The translations under genes and the position numbers were made by a program. Below the pieces are notes generated by a model, which saw nothing but the letters and a program-made list of their open reading frames with translations, made no database searches and was not told the origin of the DNA. Shown in pieces: positions 8,220-16,568 of a stretch of DNA of 40,729 bases (its first letter is position 1; every line of letters begins with the position of its first letter). Source of the DNA: CAZLBC01 sp964557575 (GTDB taxonomy: Bacteria; Planctomycetota; Phycisphaerae; SM23-33); the NCBI GenBank assembly GCA_964557575.1, contig CAZLBC010000038.1:1-40729 (forward strand). The letters are read 5' to 3'.

Positions 8220-9380
8220 CTAATCCAGTAACCGCGCCAGGAGCCCCGCCGACGCCGTGATGGCCCCTTCCGGGCAGATCTCCTGGCAGCAGAAACAACT
8301 GATGCAGCGCGACCGCTTCAGTACCGCCCTGCCCCGCTTTTCGTTCAGCCGGACCGCCCCCGCCGCGCAGACGCGGATGCATTGGCCGCAGGCCGTGCAC
8401 CGGTCGGCGTCGATGACCGGCCGGCTGCCCAGGAGCCGGTTGACGAGGCCCGCCAGTGAGGGCGGCAGCAAGCCCAGGCCCAGCCGCCGTGCCGGCTTCC
8501 AGGGCGGGTCGGGGCGGAACGATGCCGGATCGGGGCCGGCAATGACGATATCCCCGTCGTCGGGCAGGAGCCCCATCTCGCCGGCGGCCGCGAGCGTGGG
8601 CACCCGCTGCCGCTCGATGCCGATGATTCGGCAGAACACGGCATCGAGGGCGTGGGCTGATTCAGACGCCATCAGTAATCCCAGCGGCCGCGGGTCGCCG
8701 CTGCCGGGGCCGTTTCCCTCCATCCCCACAACCGCGTCGAGGATATTCAGTCGCGGCGCGAGAAGTTCGCAGACCTCCACCAGGAGTCGCGCGAAGGGAG
8801 CATCGTCGGCCGCCCCGGCCCGGAAGTGCCACCGCGCCTTCTCGAGCCCCACCACGCCGCCGAACATGTTCTTGACCGCCAGGGTCATAACCATCTGGGC
8901 GTGCGTCTTGGCCTTGGCGAGATTGATGATCGCGTCGGCCTCCAGCATCCGGCGGGAAATCGCAATCCGCCGAAAACGACCGCCGGGCAACCCCCGCTCC
9001 ACGGCTTCACCGGCTGCCCCAACGCTGAACGGCTCGTCGCCGTCAAGCCCGAGTTTTTTCAGGCACTTATCCAGAGAGGCCGTGGCGGGACTGTCGGAAA
9101 GCACCACCTGTCCGCCGGCCGCGCCGGCCGCGCGGGCCGCGGCCCTGATCAGTTCCGGGTGGGGGGTGACCGCGTCGTCCGGCGCGGCCGGCCTGAGCAG
9201 ATTCGGTTTCAGAATGATCGCGGACCCCGCAGTCACGAATCGCGCCATACCGCCGAGGGGATCGAGCAGTCGCTCCAGCGCGCCGGCTGTCCGCGACGGA
9301 TCGTAGGAATCCAGTGCCGCGATCGAGACGATGGTGCCGCTTTCACTTCCGGGTTGACTCATTTCAGTTTTTGGTCTCAT
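8220..9380 (-). CDS. DUF362 domain protein with C-terminal 2x[4Fe-4S] ferredoxin
   Basis: 386 aa. The N-terminal two thirds show DUF362 hallmarks: VTAGSAIILKPNLL, VVLSDSPATASLDKC, INLAKAKTHAQMVMTLAVKNMFGG and LNILDAVVGMEGNGP. The C-terminal roughly 60 residues carry two CxxCxxCxxxC clusters (CTACGQCIRVC and CISCFCCQEIC), each predicted to bind a [4Fe-4S] centre. DUF362 proteins are thought to be redox or electron-transfer proteins, but no reaction is established here. An in-frame ATG six codons downstream (9362) is an alternative start; neither has a clear Shine-Dalgarno. The duplication break point falls at the last cluster (8277-8286); this copy is intact and a 3' scrap is at 5619-5685. Confidence 0.88.
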   Translation of the reverse strand: MRPKTEMSQPGSESGTIVSIAALDSYDPSRTAGALERLLDPLGGMARFVTAGSAIILKPNLLRPAAPDDAVTPHPELIRAAARAAGAAGGQVVLSDSPATASLDKCLKKLGLDGDEPFSVGAAGEAVERGLPGGRFRRIAISRRMLEADAIINLAKAKTHAQMVMTLAVKNMFGGVVGLEKARWHFRAGAADDAPFARLLVEVCELLAPRLNILDAVVGMEGNGPGSGDPRPLGLLMASESAHALDAVFCRIIGIERQRVPTLAAAGEMGLLPDDGDIVIAGPDPASFRPDPPWKPARRLGLGLLPPSLAGLVNRLLGSRPVIDADRCTACGQCIRVCAAGAVRLNEKRGRAVLKRSRCISCFCCQEICPEGAITASAGLLARLLD

Positions 9381-9435
9381 ATTTTATTTCGTGCTTTTGC
9401 CCCGCCCCCTTCTTTCGAGCCGTGCGCCGGCCGGA

Positions 9436-9441
9436 TATAAT
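9436..9441 (+). promoter_or_regulatory. Possible -10 element for the exported-protein gene
   Basis: A perfect TATAAT lies 49 nt upstream of the ATG at 9490. The hexamer 17 nt further upstream (TTTCGA, 9413-9418) is a poor -35, so support is limited. Confidence 0.3.
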
Positions 9442-9489
9442 CTACCGTGCAACCTGCTTTGCCTCGATTATAGTACAAGGAAGAAATAT

Positions 9490-11355
9490 ATGGCGTTCCT
9501 CAATAATAAAAAGCTGCGCCTGCTTACGGCGGCGGGGCTGCTGACGCTGGTGTCTCCGCCGGCCGGTGCGGGTTTGGAGGAAAACTATCCCGCCGGAAGC
9601 CTGGCCTACGCGCACTGGGCCGGGCGCAGCATTATGTTCGACGGCTCCGATTTCGGGAGAATGATGCTCGAACAGAAAACGGGGGATCACCTGCTGAAGA
9701 TGATAACGGCAGCGGGCACAACGAGCCCGTCCCAAAAGGAACTGGTCGCGCACCTGGCGGGTATGTGGTCCATCGCGTGGCAGCATCCGTGTTCTATCGG
9801 CCTGACCGACATAACCGACGGCGGGATCCCGCGCGTCATTTTTACCGCACACCTGGACAAGGACGCCCCCGCTTTCGGCAAGAAACTCGACCGGGTTACC
9901 GAAATCCTGTCCCGGCAAAACGACGGTATCGCTCCCGCGACAAAATCGGGCAGGGGCAGTTATCGCCTGCTGCCGCTGGAAGACGAGCAAATCGAGGCGA
10001 GCATGGGTTTCGCCGGTTCGGTTTTCTTCATGGTGCTCGGTGAAAAAGGATTCACCGCCAGGTTCCTGGGAGGAAAACCCAAGAAGTCGGTCGCGGACGA
10101 CAAACGGTACCGGGAACGTATTAAAACCGTCGCCGGCAAGAACACCCAGTCCACGATGTACGTCGATTTCTCCGGGGTCGCCCGCCGGCTGGAAGAAATC
10201 GAACGCGGGGGAAAGACGGCGAAGATGCCGGCGGAGAGATCCTCAATGACGCGCACGGTGCTCGAAGGTCTCGGCCTGGAGAAGGTCGCCTTTCTGGCCG
10301 CCGCGACACGAATAGAAAACAAGCTCATGCATACCCGGTACGCAATCGCCGCCCCGCCGCCGCACCGGGGACTGCTGTTGCCGCTTGCCGGTTCTCCCCT
10401 CTCCGGGCCCGATATCGCCGCCGTTCCCGCCGACGCGTCGCTTTTCATCGCGTGCAATATATCCCTTCAGAAAATACGTGAAGAAATACATCGGGGTTTG
10501 AAACGTATCAGTCCCGACGCCGCTGCCGACCTCGCGGCCGCCGAAGCAACAATCGGCAAAGAACTGAAACTGTCGCTGGACAAAGACATCCTTCCGGCCC
10601 TTGGCGATACCCTCGTCATCTCGTGCGCGGGCAGCCACGGCGGTTTTCCGTCCGGGACGATAGTGTCGCTTGAACTGGCCGATGCCAAAAAGGCCGCGGC
10701 AGTTATAGCCGGTCTTGAGAAACTCACCCGGGCGCCCGCCGCGATCCGAAAGATGAAATCGGGCAAAACGGAGATATATTACCTGGTAACCGGCGAAAGC
10801 GACGTCCCGATACTGCCGGCCTGGGCGATACACAACAACCGGCTTCTCCTGGCCCTGTGGCCCCAGGTGCTGGCCGGGGCGATCGAGGCCGAGACCCCTG
10901 CCCTCTCTTCTCAAAAGTACTTCGCGACACTGCGGTCTCAGGTTTCCAAAAACAGCTCGATCCTCGTCTATCTCGATACGCCCCGCCTGGTCAGGGCGCT
11001 GTATCCCCTGCAGCTGGTGGCAAGCTCTTTTATGGCCAATACCGTCGGCTCGAAAACGCCGGACGCGCAGTGGTTTCTGCCTCTCGGCAATTCCCTGCAG
11101 GAAACGCTCAGGTACCTTCGCCCCGGCATAACGGCCGTCAGCAGCGATAACACCGGTGTCACCATCGATTGCATCGGTCCGGGACCGGGCGGGATACTGT
11201 TCGCCGGGGGCATCGCGGCGGCGGCGACGTATATATCATACCGGGCGGACGCGGCGCGCGAACGCGCATCGATGGCAAAGCAACGGGCGAAAGCCGAGAA
11301 AAAAACAACGCCGCCGAAGGCCGGGGAACAATCGCCGAAATCCCCCGCCAGGTAA
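9490..11355 (+). CDS. Large exported/membrane-anchored protein of unknown function
   Basis: 621 aa. AAGGA (9477-9481) precedes the ATG by 8 nt. The N-terminus is a signal peptide (basic start, LLTAAGLLTLVSPPAGA). The mature part repeats a pattern seen in planctomycete DUF3352-like proteins: SLAYAHWAGRS early, PADASLFIACNISLQKIREE in the middle, ALGDTLVISCAG and QVSKNSSILVYLDTPRLVRA later, suggesting two or more related alpha/beta modules. A hydrophobic stretch near residue 570 (GGILFAGGIAAAATYIS) is followed by a very basic Lys/Arg/Pro-rich tail, consistent with a C-terminal membrane anchor. Function unknown; DUF3352 kinship is a guess from motif style. trmB follows after 40 nt. Confidence 0.75.
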   Translation: MAFLNNKKLRLLTAAGLLTLVSPPAGAGLEENYPAGSLAYAHWAGRSIMFDGSDFGRMMLEQKTGDHLLKMITAAGTTSPSQKELVAHLAGMWSIAWQHPCSIGLTDITDGGIPRVIFTAHLDKDAPAFGKKLDRVTEILSRQNDGIAPATKSGRGSYRLLPLEDEQIEASMGFAGSVFFMVLGEKGFTARFLGGKPKKSVADDKRYRERIKTVAGKNTQSTMYVDFSGVARRLEEIERGGKTAKMPAERSSMTRTVLEGLGLEKVAFLAAATRIENKLMHTRYAIAAPPPHRGLLLPLAGSPLSGPDIAAVPADASLFIACNISLQKIREEIHRGLKRISPDAAADLAAAEATIGKELKLSLDKDILPALGDTLVISCAGSHGGFPSGTIVSLELADAKKAAAVIAGLEKLTRAPAAIRKMKSGKTEIYYLVTGESDVPILPAWAIHNNRLLLALWPQVLAGAIEAETPALSSQKYFATLRSQVSKNSSILVYLDTPRLVRALYPLQLVASSFMANTVGSKTPDAQWFLPLGNSLQETLRYLRPGITAVSSDNTGVTIDCIGPGPGGILFAGGIAAAATYISYRADAARERASMAKQRAKAEKKTTPPKAGEQSPKSPAR

Positions 11356-11395
11356 CCGGGCCGACGACGAATACACTCTCCCGTTTCACGCGCTT

Positions 11396-12061
11396 ATGAG
11401 GACCCGATCCACAAAAATGTTTCCCAAACGGTCGCCGAATACATGGCGGCCCGACGGGGTGCTGCTCGACGTGCCGGACGCGGGAACCCGCCCGGCCGTC
11501 GACCTGCTGTTCCCCGGACGGGAAGGCAATCCGCTGGAGATAGAGATAGGCTCCGGCAAGGGGGCGTTTCTCCTCTCGCGCGGAGCCGCGCGACCCGATG
11601 TGAACCTCCTCGGCATCGAATACGCGAAATCCTACGCCGCGTATTCGGCCGACCGGATTGCCAGGGCCGGCCTTGAAGGCGTAAAGGTCGTCTGCCTCGA
11701 CGCGGCCCCGTTTATCACTACCCACGTCCCGGCCGGAAGCGTCTCACGGCTGCACATCTACTTTCCCGATCCCTGGCCCAAGAAGAAACATCACAAGCGG
11801 CGGCTGATCAACCAGTCATTCGTTGCAGACGCGCGGCGCGTCCTGAAAAACGGCGGCCTGCTGCTCGTGGCAACTGATCACGCGGAGTACTTTCGTCACA
11901 TACGCCGGACACTCACCGACGTTCCCGGGCTCGCCCGCGTCCCGTTTCCGGCGGACCCGACCGGCGATGAATACCTCGTGGGGACCAACTTCGAAAAGAA
12001 GTACCGCCGCGAGGGACGGTGCATATTCAGGCTCGCGCGGATGAAGTATGCGGCTGTGTGA
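11396..12061 (+). CDS. trmB: tRNA (guanine-N7-)-methyltransferase
   Basis: 221 aa. TrmB makes m7G at position 46 of tRNA using S-adenosylmethionine. The SAM-binding loop reads LEIEIGSGKGAFLL, and the family signature PDPWPKKKHHKRRLI is present, with the conserved aspartate and basic patch that contact tRNA. The C-terminal TNFEKKYRREGRCIFRL segment is also typical. The start was set at the ATG at 11396, which gives the usual length; upstream in-frame sequence belongs to the preceding gene's region. It sits 40 nt after the exported-protein gene and could share its transcript. Confidence 0.95.
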   Translation: MRTRSTKMFPKRSPNTWRPDGVLLDVPDAGTRPAVDLLFPGREGNPLEIEIGSGKGAFLLSRGAARPDVNLLGIEYAKSYAAYSADRIARAGLEGVKVVCLDAAPFITTHVPAGSVSRLHIYFPDPWPKKKHHKRRLINQSFVADARRVLKNGGLLLVATDHAEYFRHIRRTLTDVPGLARVPFPADPTGDEYLVGTNFEKKYRREGRCIFRLARMKYAAV

Positions 12062-12732
12062 AACCCGCATGATTGTTGTCGCCGAACGAACACAAAAACG
12101 CAATACAACATACAAACAACGGACGTCCATACACGCGCCCTGCACAACGAACATGGTGGCCCGTCACAGCGCGTCGATCCGCAGGCGGCCGGCCGGCCGG
12201 CCGGCGACCGCTCGCTCCGGGTCATCTGCTGACGATGAATTGAAATAACGCATAGGGATGATTCTCATAATTCGTCCAGTACTCACGATCAAATATTGTT
12301 TTCACGCAAATGACCGGCTCCGCGAGCGGTATCAATTTGCTTCGCAAATGTCGCGGCGAGTGAATTCTCCAGAAGACGTCGTCCATGACTGTTGTGATCA
12401 CTATTGATGTTTACTGTGTTTCACTATCGCATGGACCTCATATCCCGTTTAGATTACGCGAAGCAATTGCGCACTGCTCTACTCGTGTGTTTCACGGCGA
12501 GGGAAGCGGGACGTAGACTCGAGTAACCGATAAGATTCATAACCGGCTATACCATTGCTGCCCGCGTCAGTGAGACGCACGAGTCGAGCAGTAGCCGGCC
12601 GGTAGGCCGGCCGCTTCGCTACCGGGTGCATGGAGACTAACGGGATACGGGAAGCAAGGTGGCCCAGGCATGCTGTTGTTGTTGATTTCCTGTCGGGAGT
12701 CCGTAAACGTTCCCCCCGCCAGGCGGCAACAC
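12062..12732. other. 671-bp intergenic region without a recognisable gene
   Basis: Lies between the convergent ends of trmB and ispH. Composition is visibly lower in GC than the flanks, with short hairpins: a GC palindrome around 12183-12210 made of repeated GGCC, ATTTGC-TTC-GCAAAT near 12330-12348, and GTAGC...GCTAC enclosing CGGCC-GGTA-GGCCG near 12590-12622. No credible ORF, tRNA or intact terminator was seen. It may hold decayed mobile DNA or a structured RNA. Confidence 0.4.
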
Positions 12733-13869
12733 TCAATCCCCCAGAATCGCGATCAGACGCTCCAGCACCCGGCCCGTGACAATGTCGGGGGTCGAGGCCC
12801 CGGACAGCAATCCGATGCGGCCCCGCCCGGTCGCCGACAGCCAGTTGTCGATCGGCTCGACGGTCCCGGTCGTCGCGGATCGCGCCGTGATCCGCGCAGC
12901 GGATTCGATCGCCGCCGCGCTCTCGACGTGGAACGCCGGGCCGTACCCGGCGGCCAGTTCGTGGAGGTGGCGGGTATTGGAGGAATCGAAACCACCGATC
13001 ACCACCACGAGGTCGCATCCTGATTCACACAGGCGCACGGCGGCATCCTGGCGATCCTGGGTCGCCCGGCAGACGGTGGGCTGAAAGAGCAGCCGTTCCG
13101 CCGCTTCGGGGCCGAACCGCTTTTCGTATGCGCCGCGCAGGATGTCTCGCACCGCCACGGTCCGTCCGTACAACATCGTGGTCTGACTCACCTGGGCCGC
13201 GCGCAGGAAAGGGGCCAGCCCGGCCGCATTGGTCACCGGCGGATTGAAGTGTCTCGCAAAGTCTTCGCTGCCGGACGTCACGAGGCCCGCCATCGCTCGG
13301 GTTTCATCGAGATCTTCCACCACGACGTAGTATCCCCCGGCATCCATGATTCTCTCGGTGGTGACCACCGTCTCGTCGTGACCGGACCTTCCGTACACGA
13401 TGATGCCGAAGCCGTCGGCGACCGCCCGGCGGGACCATTGCCATACCCGCATGACATCCCCGCAGGAGCAATCGACAAGCCGACACCCGATACGTTTCAG
13501 TTTTTCGATCACCCGCGGAGAACCACCGAATGCCGGGATGATGACCGTGTCCTTTCGACCCGGCATATCCGCCGGATTACGATCCGGACGGCGGGACAGT
13601 ATTTCCACGCCCTGCGCGCGGAAATAGTCGTTGACCCACGGGTTGTGGATGATCGGACCCAAAAGCAGCACGCGGCCGTCACCGGCGGCTGCCACCGCCG
13701 CGGCGGCCTTGTGCAGCGCCCGGCTGACACCGCGGCAAAACCCGAAGATGTCGGGCAGCGCCAGTTCCCACTCCCCGACCCGCCAGGTCAAATCTTCCCC
13801 CGCGGCGCGCTTGCTATCGATCAACGCCGCACTGAAGGGTCCGGGCCGTGATGTCGGTTCGCTCGCCAT
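12733..13869 (-). CDS. ispH: 4-hydroxy-3-methylbut-2-enyl diphosphate reductase
   Basis: 378 aa from the ATG at 13869 (a TTG two codons upstream is possible). IspH is the last enzyme of the MEP isoprenoid pathway, reducing HMBPP to IPP and DMAPP with a [4Fe-4S] cluster. The three cluster cysteines are in context: FGFCRGVSRAL near residue 45, DCSCGDVMRVW mid-protein, and PTVCRATQDRQDA. Other motifs present are GPIIHNPWVND (His), YGRSGHDE (His/Glu), VVIGGFDSSNTRHL, and LLSGASTPD. It is longer than the E. coli enzyme (about 316 aa), matching the longer form found in several phyla. It is the third gene of a minus-strand cluster after an ECF sigma and a putative anti-sigma, with a gap of only 10 nt. 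Confidence 0.93.
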   Translation of the reverse strand: MASEPTSRPGPFSAALIDSKRAAGEDLTWRVGEWELALPDIFGFCRGVSRALHKAAAAVAAAGDGRVLLLGPIIHNPWVNDYFRAQGVEILSRRPDRNPADMPGRKDTVIIPAFGGSPRVIEKLKRIGCRLVDCSCGDVMRVWQWSRRAVADGFGIIVYGRSGHDETVVTTERIMDAGGYYVVVEDLDETRAMAGLVTSGSEDFARHFNPPVTNAAGLAPFLRAAQVSQTTMLYGRTVAVRDILRGAYEKRFGPEAAERLLFQPTVCRATQDRQDAAVRLCESGCDLVVVIGGFDSSNTRHLHELAAGYGPAFHVESAAAIESAARITARSATTGTVEPIDNWLSATGRGRIGLLSGASTPDIVTGRVLERLIAILGD

Positions 13870-13879
13870 CGGCAATCGT

Positions 13880-14299
13880 TCACCCGGGGAACACGGCGGC
13901 GGTTGGTTTCGCGAACACGCGGGGAGGGGCCGTTTCCGCGCGGATGAGCCCCCACGGAGTGTCGCTGCCGCGCCGACGACCGCGGACGAACGACCCGTGC
14001 TTGTAATAACGATACGCCAGCAATACTATGACAAAGGCGAGGGCCACGATCAGGCCGATAATAAGCGCCCTGAGCAGCCGCTTGGGAAGGTTCCTGACGA
14101 GTGCGTGAATCTTTTTCCGGGCCTTCCGGGCAACCCACGGCGACATCTTCACCTCCAGCCGCGGACGGATCGCTTCTTCGTCGTCTCGATACTCCTCGAC
14201 AATCTGCTGTTCTTCGCCGTCGAGCTCTACCGGTTCTCCGTCGATGTAACGGGCCGCCTTCTCGAGCTTCTGTTCCCGGTGTTCCTCGTTTGCAGTCAT
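13880..14299 (-). CDS. Putative anti-sigma factor / single-TM protein
   Basis: 139 aa. The N-terminal roughly 75 residues are charged and helical (KLEKAARYIDGEPVELDGEE), like the sigma-binding part of short anti-sigma factors. One strong membrane segment (LLRALIIGLIVALAFVIVLL, about residues 79-98) follows, then a short basic tail. No zinc-binding HxxxCxxC motif is present, so it is not a classical ZAS protein. AAGGAG, within the 3' end of the sigma gene, lies about 12 nt before the ATG, and the gap to the sigma stop is 7 nt, implying translational coupling. The anti-sigma role is inferred from position and topology. Confidence 0.6.
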   Translation of the reverse strand: MTANEEHREQKLEKAARYIDGEPVELDGEEQQIVEEYRDDEEAIRPRLEVKMSPWVARKARKKIHALVRNLPKRLLRALIIGLIVALAFVIVLLAYRYYKHGSFVRGRRRGSDTPWGLIRAETAPPRVFAKPTAAVFPG

Positions 14300-14306
14300 C
14301 GCGCTT

Positions 14307-14885
14307 CTACACTCCTTCCGAGTCCTTCATGATCCGTCGGAGGGATTTAATCCCCCGGTGAATTTTCGCCAGCGACGTGCCCAGCGGACAGCGGAACGTG
14401 CTTGATATTTCCTTGAAACTCATTTCTCCGAAGTGCCGCAGGAGAATCATTTCCCGGGTGACCTCGTCGAGCTTTTCGAGGGCCTCGTGCAGTTCGACCG
14501 AGAGTTCCTCGGACAACACGGTCGAATCGACGTCCGGCTGCGCGGCCGGCAGTTCGTCGCCGATGGCCCTGCCGTCATCTTCCCCGGCGGAGAGACTGTA
14601 GGTTGAGGGCCTGGCCTTTCGTTTTCGTATGCGGTCCCTGATAAGATTCGCCGCCATCCGAAACAACCACGCCTCGAAGCGACCCTTTTCATCGTAGCTA
14701 TGCAGGTTGCGCACCAGGCGCAGTATGAGTTCACCGAGAAGGTCCTCGGCGTCGTGGTGACTTCCCGTCGCCCGGAAAAAATACCCGAACAGCCTCGACT
14801 GGTACGCTTTCAGTAACTCTTCGTAGGCGGCGGGGCTGCCCGCCTTTGCCCGTGATACGATCTCGGATAGTTTTTCTTTGTCCAT
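14307..14885 (-). CDS. ECF-type RNA polymerase sigma factor
   Basis: 192 aa, the usual ECF length. The sigma2 region includes YQSRLFGYFFRATGSHHDAE with EDLLGELILRLVRNLHSYDE and FEAWLFRMAANLIRDRIRKR (promoter melting / -10 recognition). The sigma4 region has LDEVTREMILLRHFGEMSFK followed by EISSTFRCPLGTSLAKIHRG (helix-turn-helix, -35 recognition). A roughly 40-residue acidic linker joins the two. It heads a minus-strand cluster with the probable anti-sigma and ispH, and lies 90 nt downstream of rny. No canonical self-regulated promoter could be identified upstream. Confidence 0.93.
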   Translation of the reverse strand: MDKEKLSEIVSRAKAGSPAAYEELLKAYQSRLFGYFFRATGSHHDAEDLLGELILRLVRNLHSYDEKGRFEAWLFRMAANLIRDRIRKRKARPSTYSLSAGEDDGRAIGDELPAAQPDVDSTVLSEELSVELHEALEKLDEVTREMILLRHFGEMSFKEISSTFRCPLGTSLAKIHRGIKSLRRIMKDSEGV

Positions 14886-14975
14886 CCCTTGTCACGATCA
14901 TGTAACCGTTCAGCGTATCGGACCGGCGCAGAAAAGAACGCGGCGACCGGCGAACCGCACCGGTGGCCGAAAAAT

Positions 14976-16568
14976 CTACTTCGCGTGCTCAACGCACCGC
15001 AGTTCCCGGACCAGCGTCACCGTAATCTCGCCGGGATATTCCATCTCTTCCTCGATCTGCACCGCGATATCATGAGCCATCTTGTTGGCCATATGGTCGT
15101 CGACGTTCTTGGGATCGACGATCACGCGGACTTCCCTGCCGGCCTGTATCGCGTAGGCCGTATCGACGCCTTCAAAAGCGGAGGCCACCTTCTCGAGCTT
15201 GTCAAGCCGCTGGATATATCGTTCGAGACTCTCTCTCCTGGCGCCCGGGCGCGACGCGCTGACGGCGTCGGCGGCGAGAACGATCGGGGTGTAGGGGGTC
15301 GTGGCCTCCACGTCATTGTGATGACCGGCGGCGGCGTTGATGATCTCCTCCCGTTCGCCGTATCGCTTCAGGAGATCGGCACCGATTTCCGGATGGCCGC
15401 CTTCGACCTCATGGTCGACGGCCTTGCCGATATCATGAAGAAGTCCGGCGCGCCGGGCGATTCGCCCGTTGAAACCGAGCTGCTCGGCAATGATCTGCGA
15501 CAGGTACGCGACCTCCATGGAATGGCTGAGGATGCTCTGACCGTAGCTGGTACGGAATTTCAGCCGCCCGAGCAGTTCTATCAGCTTCTGGTGGAGCTTC
15601 CTGACATTCGCTTCCATGGCGGCTTCCTTGCCGGCGGTAAGGATCTCCTTGTTGATTTCCTTGCCGACCCGGCCGACGATTTCTTCGATCCGGGTCGGGT
15701 GGATCCGGCCGTCCTGTATGAGTCGCTCCATGCTGCGGCCCGCGATTTCACGGCGAACCGGATCGAACGCGCTGCACACGATCACGCCGGGGGTGTCATC
15801 GACAATCACGTCAACGCCGGTCGCCTTTTCGAAGGCACGAATATTGCGCCCTTCGCGGCCGATGATCCTCCCCTTCATGTCGTCGGAGGGAACGTCAACC
15901 GAGGTCGTCGTGTACTGCGACGTGTGGTCGGAAGCGTAGCGCTGTATCGCCTGGAGAACGATCTCCCTGGATTTCTCCTCTGCCGTTTCCTTGGCCTCGG
16001 CGATCATCGCGTCCACGATGGCGGCTGTTTCGCTCTCCATCTCCTTCCGCACGTTGGAGAGGACCTGATCCCGCGCGTCGTCGGGCGACATGTTGGCGAT
16101 TTTCATCATCTGGGATTTCTGCCGGGCGATCAGGTCCGTCAACTGCCGGTCCTTGGCGGCAAGGCCTTTTTCCTTTTCCACCAGCGCCTTCTGTCCGCTT
16201 TCCAGATTTCTCTCCTTGGCGTTGAGGGTATCGAGTTTCTTGTCGATCATATCCTCGCGTTTCGAGAGCCTCTTCTCCTCCCCCCGGAGATACTTGCGGG
16301 TATCCTCCGCCTCCTTCTCAAAAGCCTCTCTCCGCTCCAGTATTTCCTTCTGTGCCTGTTTCTCGGCCTCCGCGCGTATGGAGACGGCTTCTTTTTCGGC
16401 CTCGCTCTTCATGGCCGCGAGTTCCGATTGCAGCCGGTTGCCCCGTCCCATCGCGTACAGGTAGCGAAACAATGCCATCAAGACCATGCCCGCGGCGACC
16501 CCGACACCGGCGACAATCAAATCTTCCGTTCCGAAATTCATGCCTATTATCAGTGAATCCGCATTCAT
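14976..16568 (-). CDS. rny: Ribonuclease Y
   Basis: 530 aa, the family's usual length. The start at 16568 is chosen because AAGGAA lies 9 nt upstream, the protein then begins just before the N-terminal membrane helix (LIVAGVGVAAGMVLMALFRY), and upstream sequence looks non-coding. Residues about 40-190 are a long Lys/Glu-rich coiled coil. The KH domain carries GRIIGREGRNIRAFEKATG, and the HD phosphohydrolase domain carries LLHDIGKAVDHE. RNase Y is a membrane-anchored endoribonuclease that initiates mRNA decay. Confidence 0.97.
   Translation of the reverse strand: MNADSLIIGMNFGTEDLIVAGVGVAAGMVLMALFRYLYAMGRGNRLQSELAAMKSEAEKEAVSIRAEAEKQAQKEILERREAFEKEAEDTRKYLRGEEKRLSKREDMIDKKLDTLNAKERNLESGQKALVEKEKGLAAKDRQLTDLIARQKSQMMKIANMSPDDARDQVLSNVRKEMESETAAIVDAMIAEAKETAEEKSREIVLQAIQRYASDHTSQYTTTSVDVPSDDMKGRIIGREGRNIRAFEKATGVDVIVDDTPGVIVCSAFDPVRREIAGRSMERLIQDGRIHPTRIEEIVGRVGKEINKEILTAGKEAAMEANVRKLHQKLIELLGRLKFRTSYGQSILSHSMEVAYLSQIIAEQLGFNGRIARRAGLLHDIGKAVDHEVEGGHPEIGADLLKRYGEREEIINAAAGHHNDVEATTPYTPIVLAADAVSASRPGARRESLERYIQRLDKLEKVASAFEGVDTAYAIQAGREVRVIVDPKNVDDHMANKMAHDIAVQIEEEMEYPGEITVTLVRELRCVEHAK

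Larger units (their letters stand above)
5676..8276. repeat. 2,601-bp direct tandem duplication, copy 2
   Basis: Second unit of the duplication described at 3075-5675. The shared 10-mer GATCTCCTGG then recurs at 8277-8286, after which the sequence enters unique DUF362 coding sequence. 2,601 is a multiple of three. Confidence 0.95.

Noticed and set aside
12479..13018. Minus-strand 179-codon frame crossing the 12.1-12.7 kb spacer into ispH
   Set aside because: Its N-terminal half lies in the spacer and its C-terminal half is out of frame in ispH; no homology recognised.
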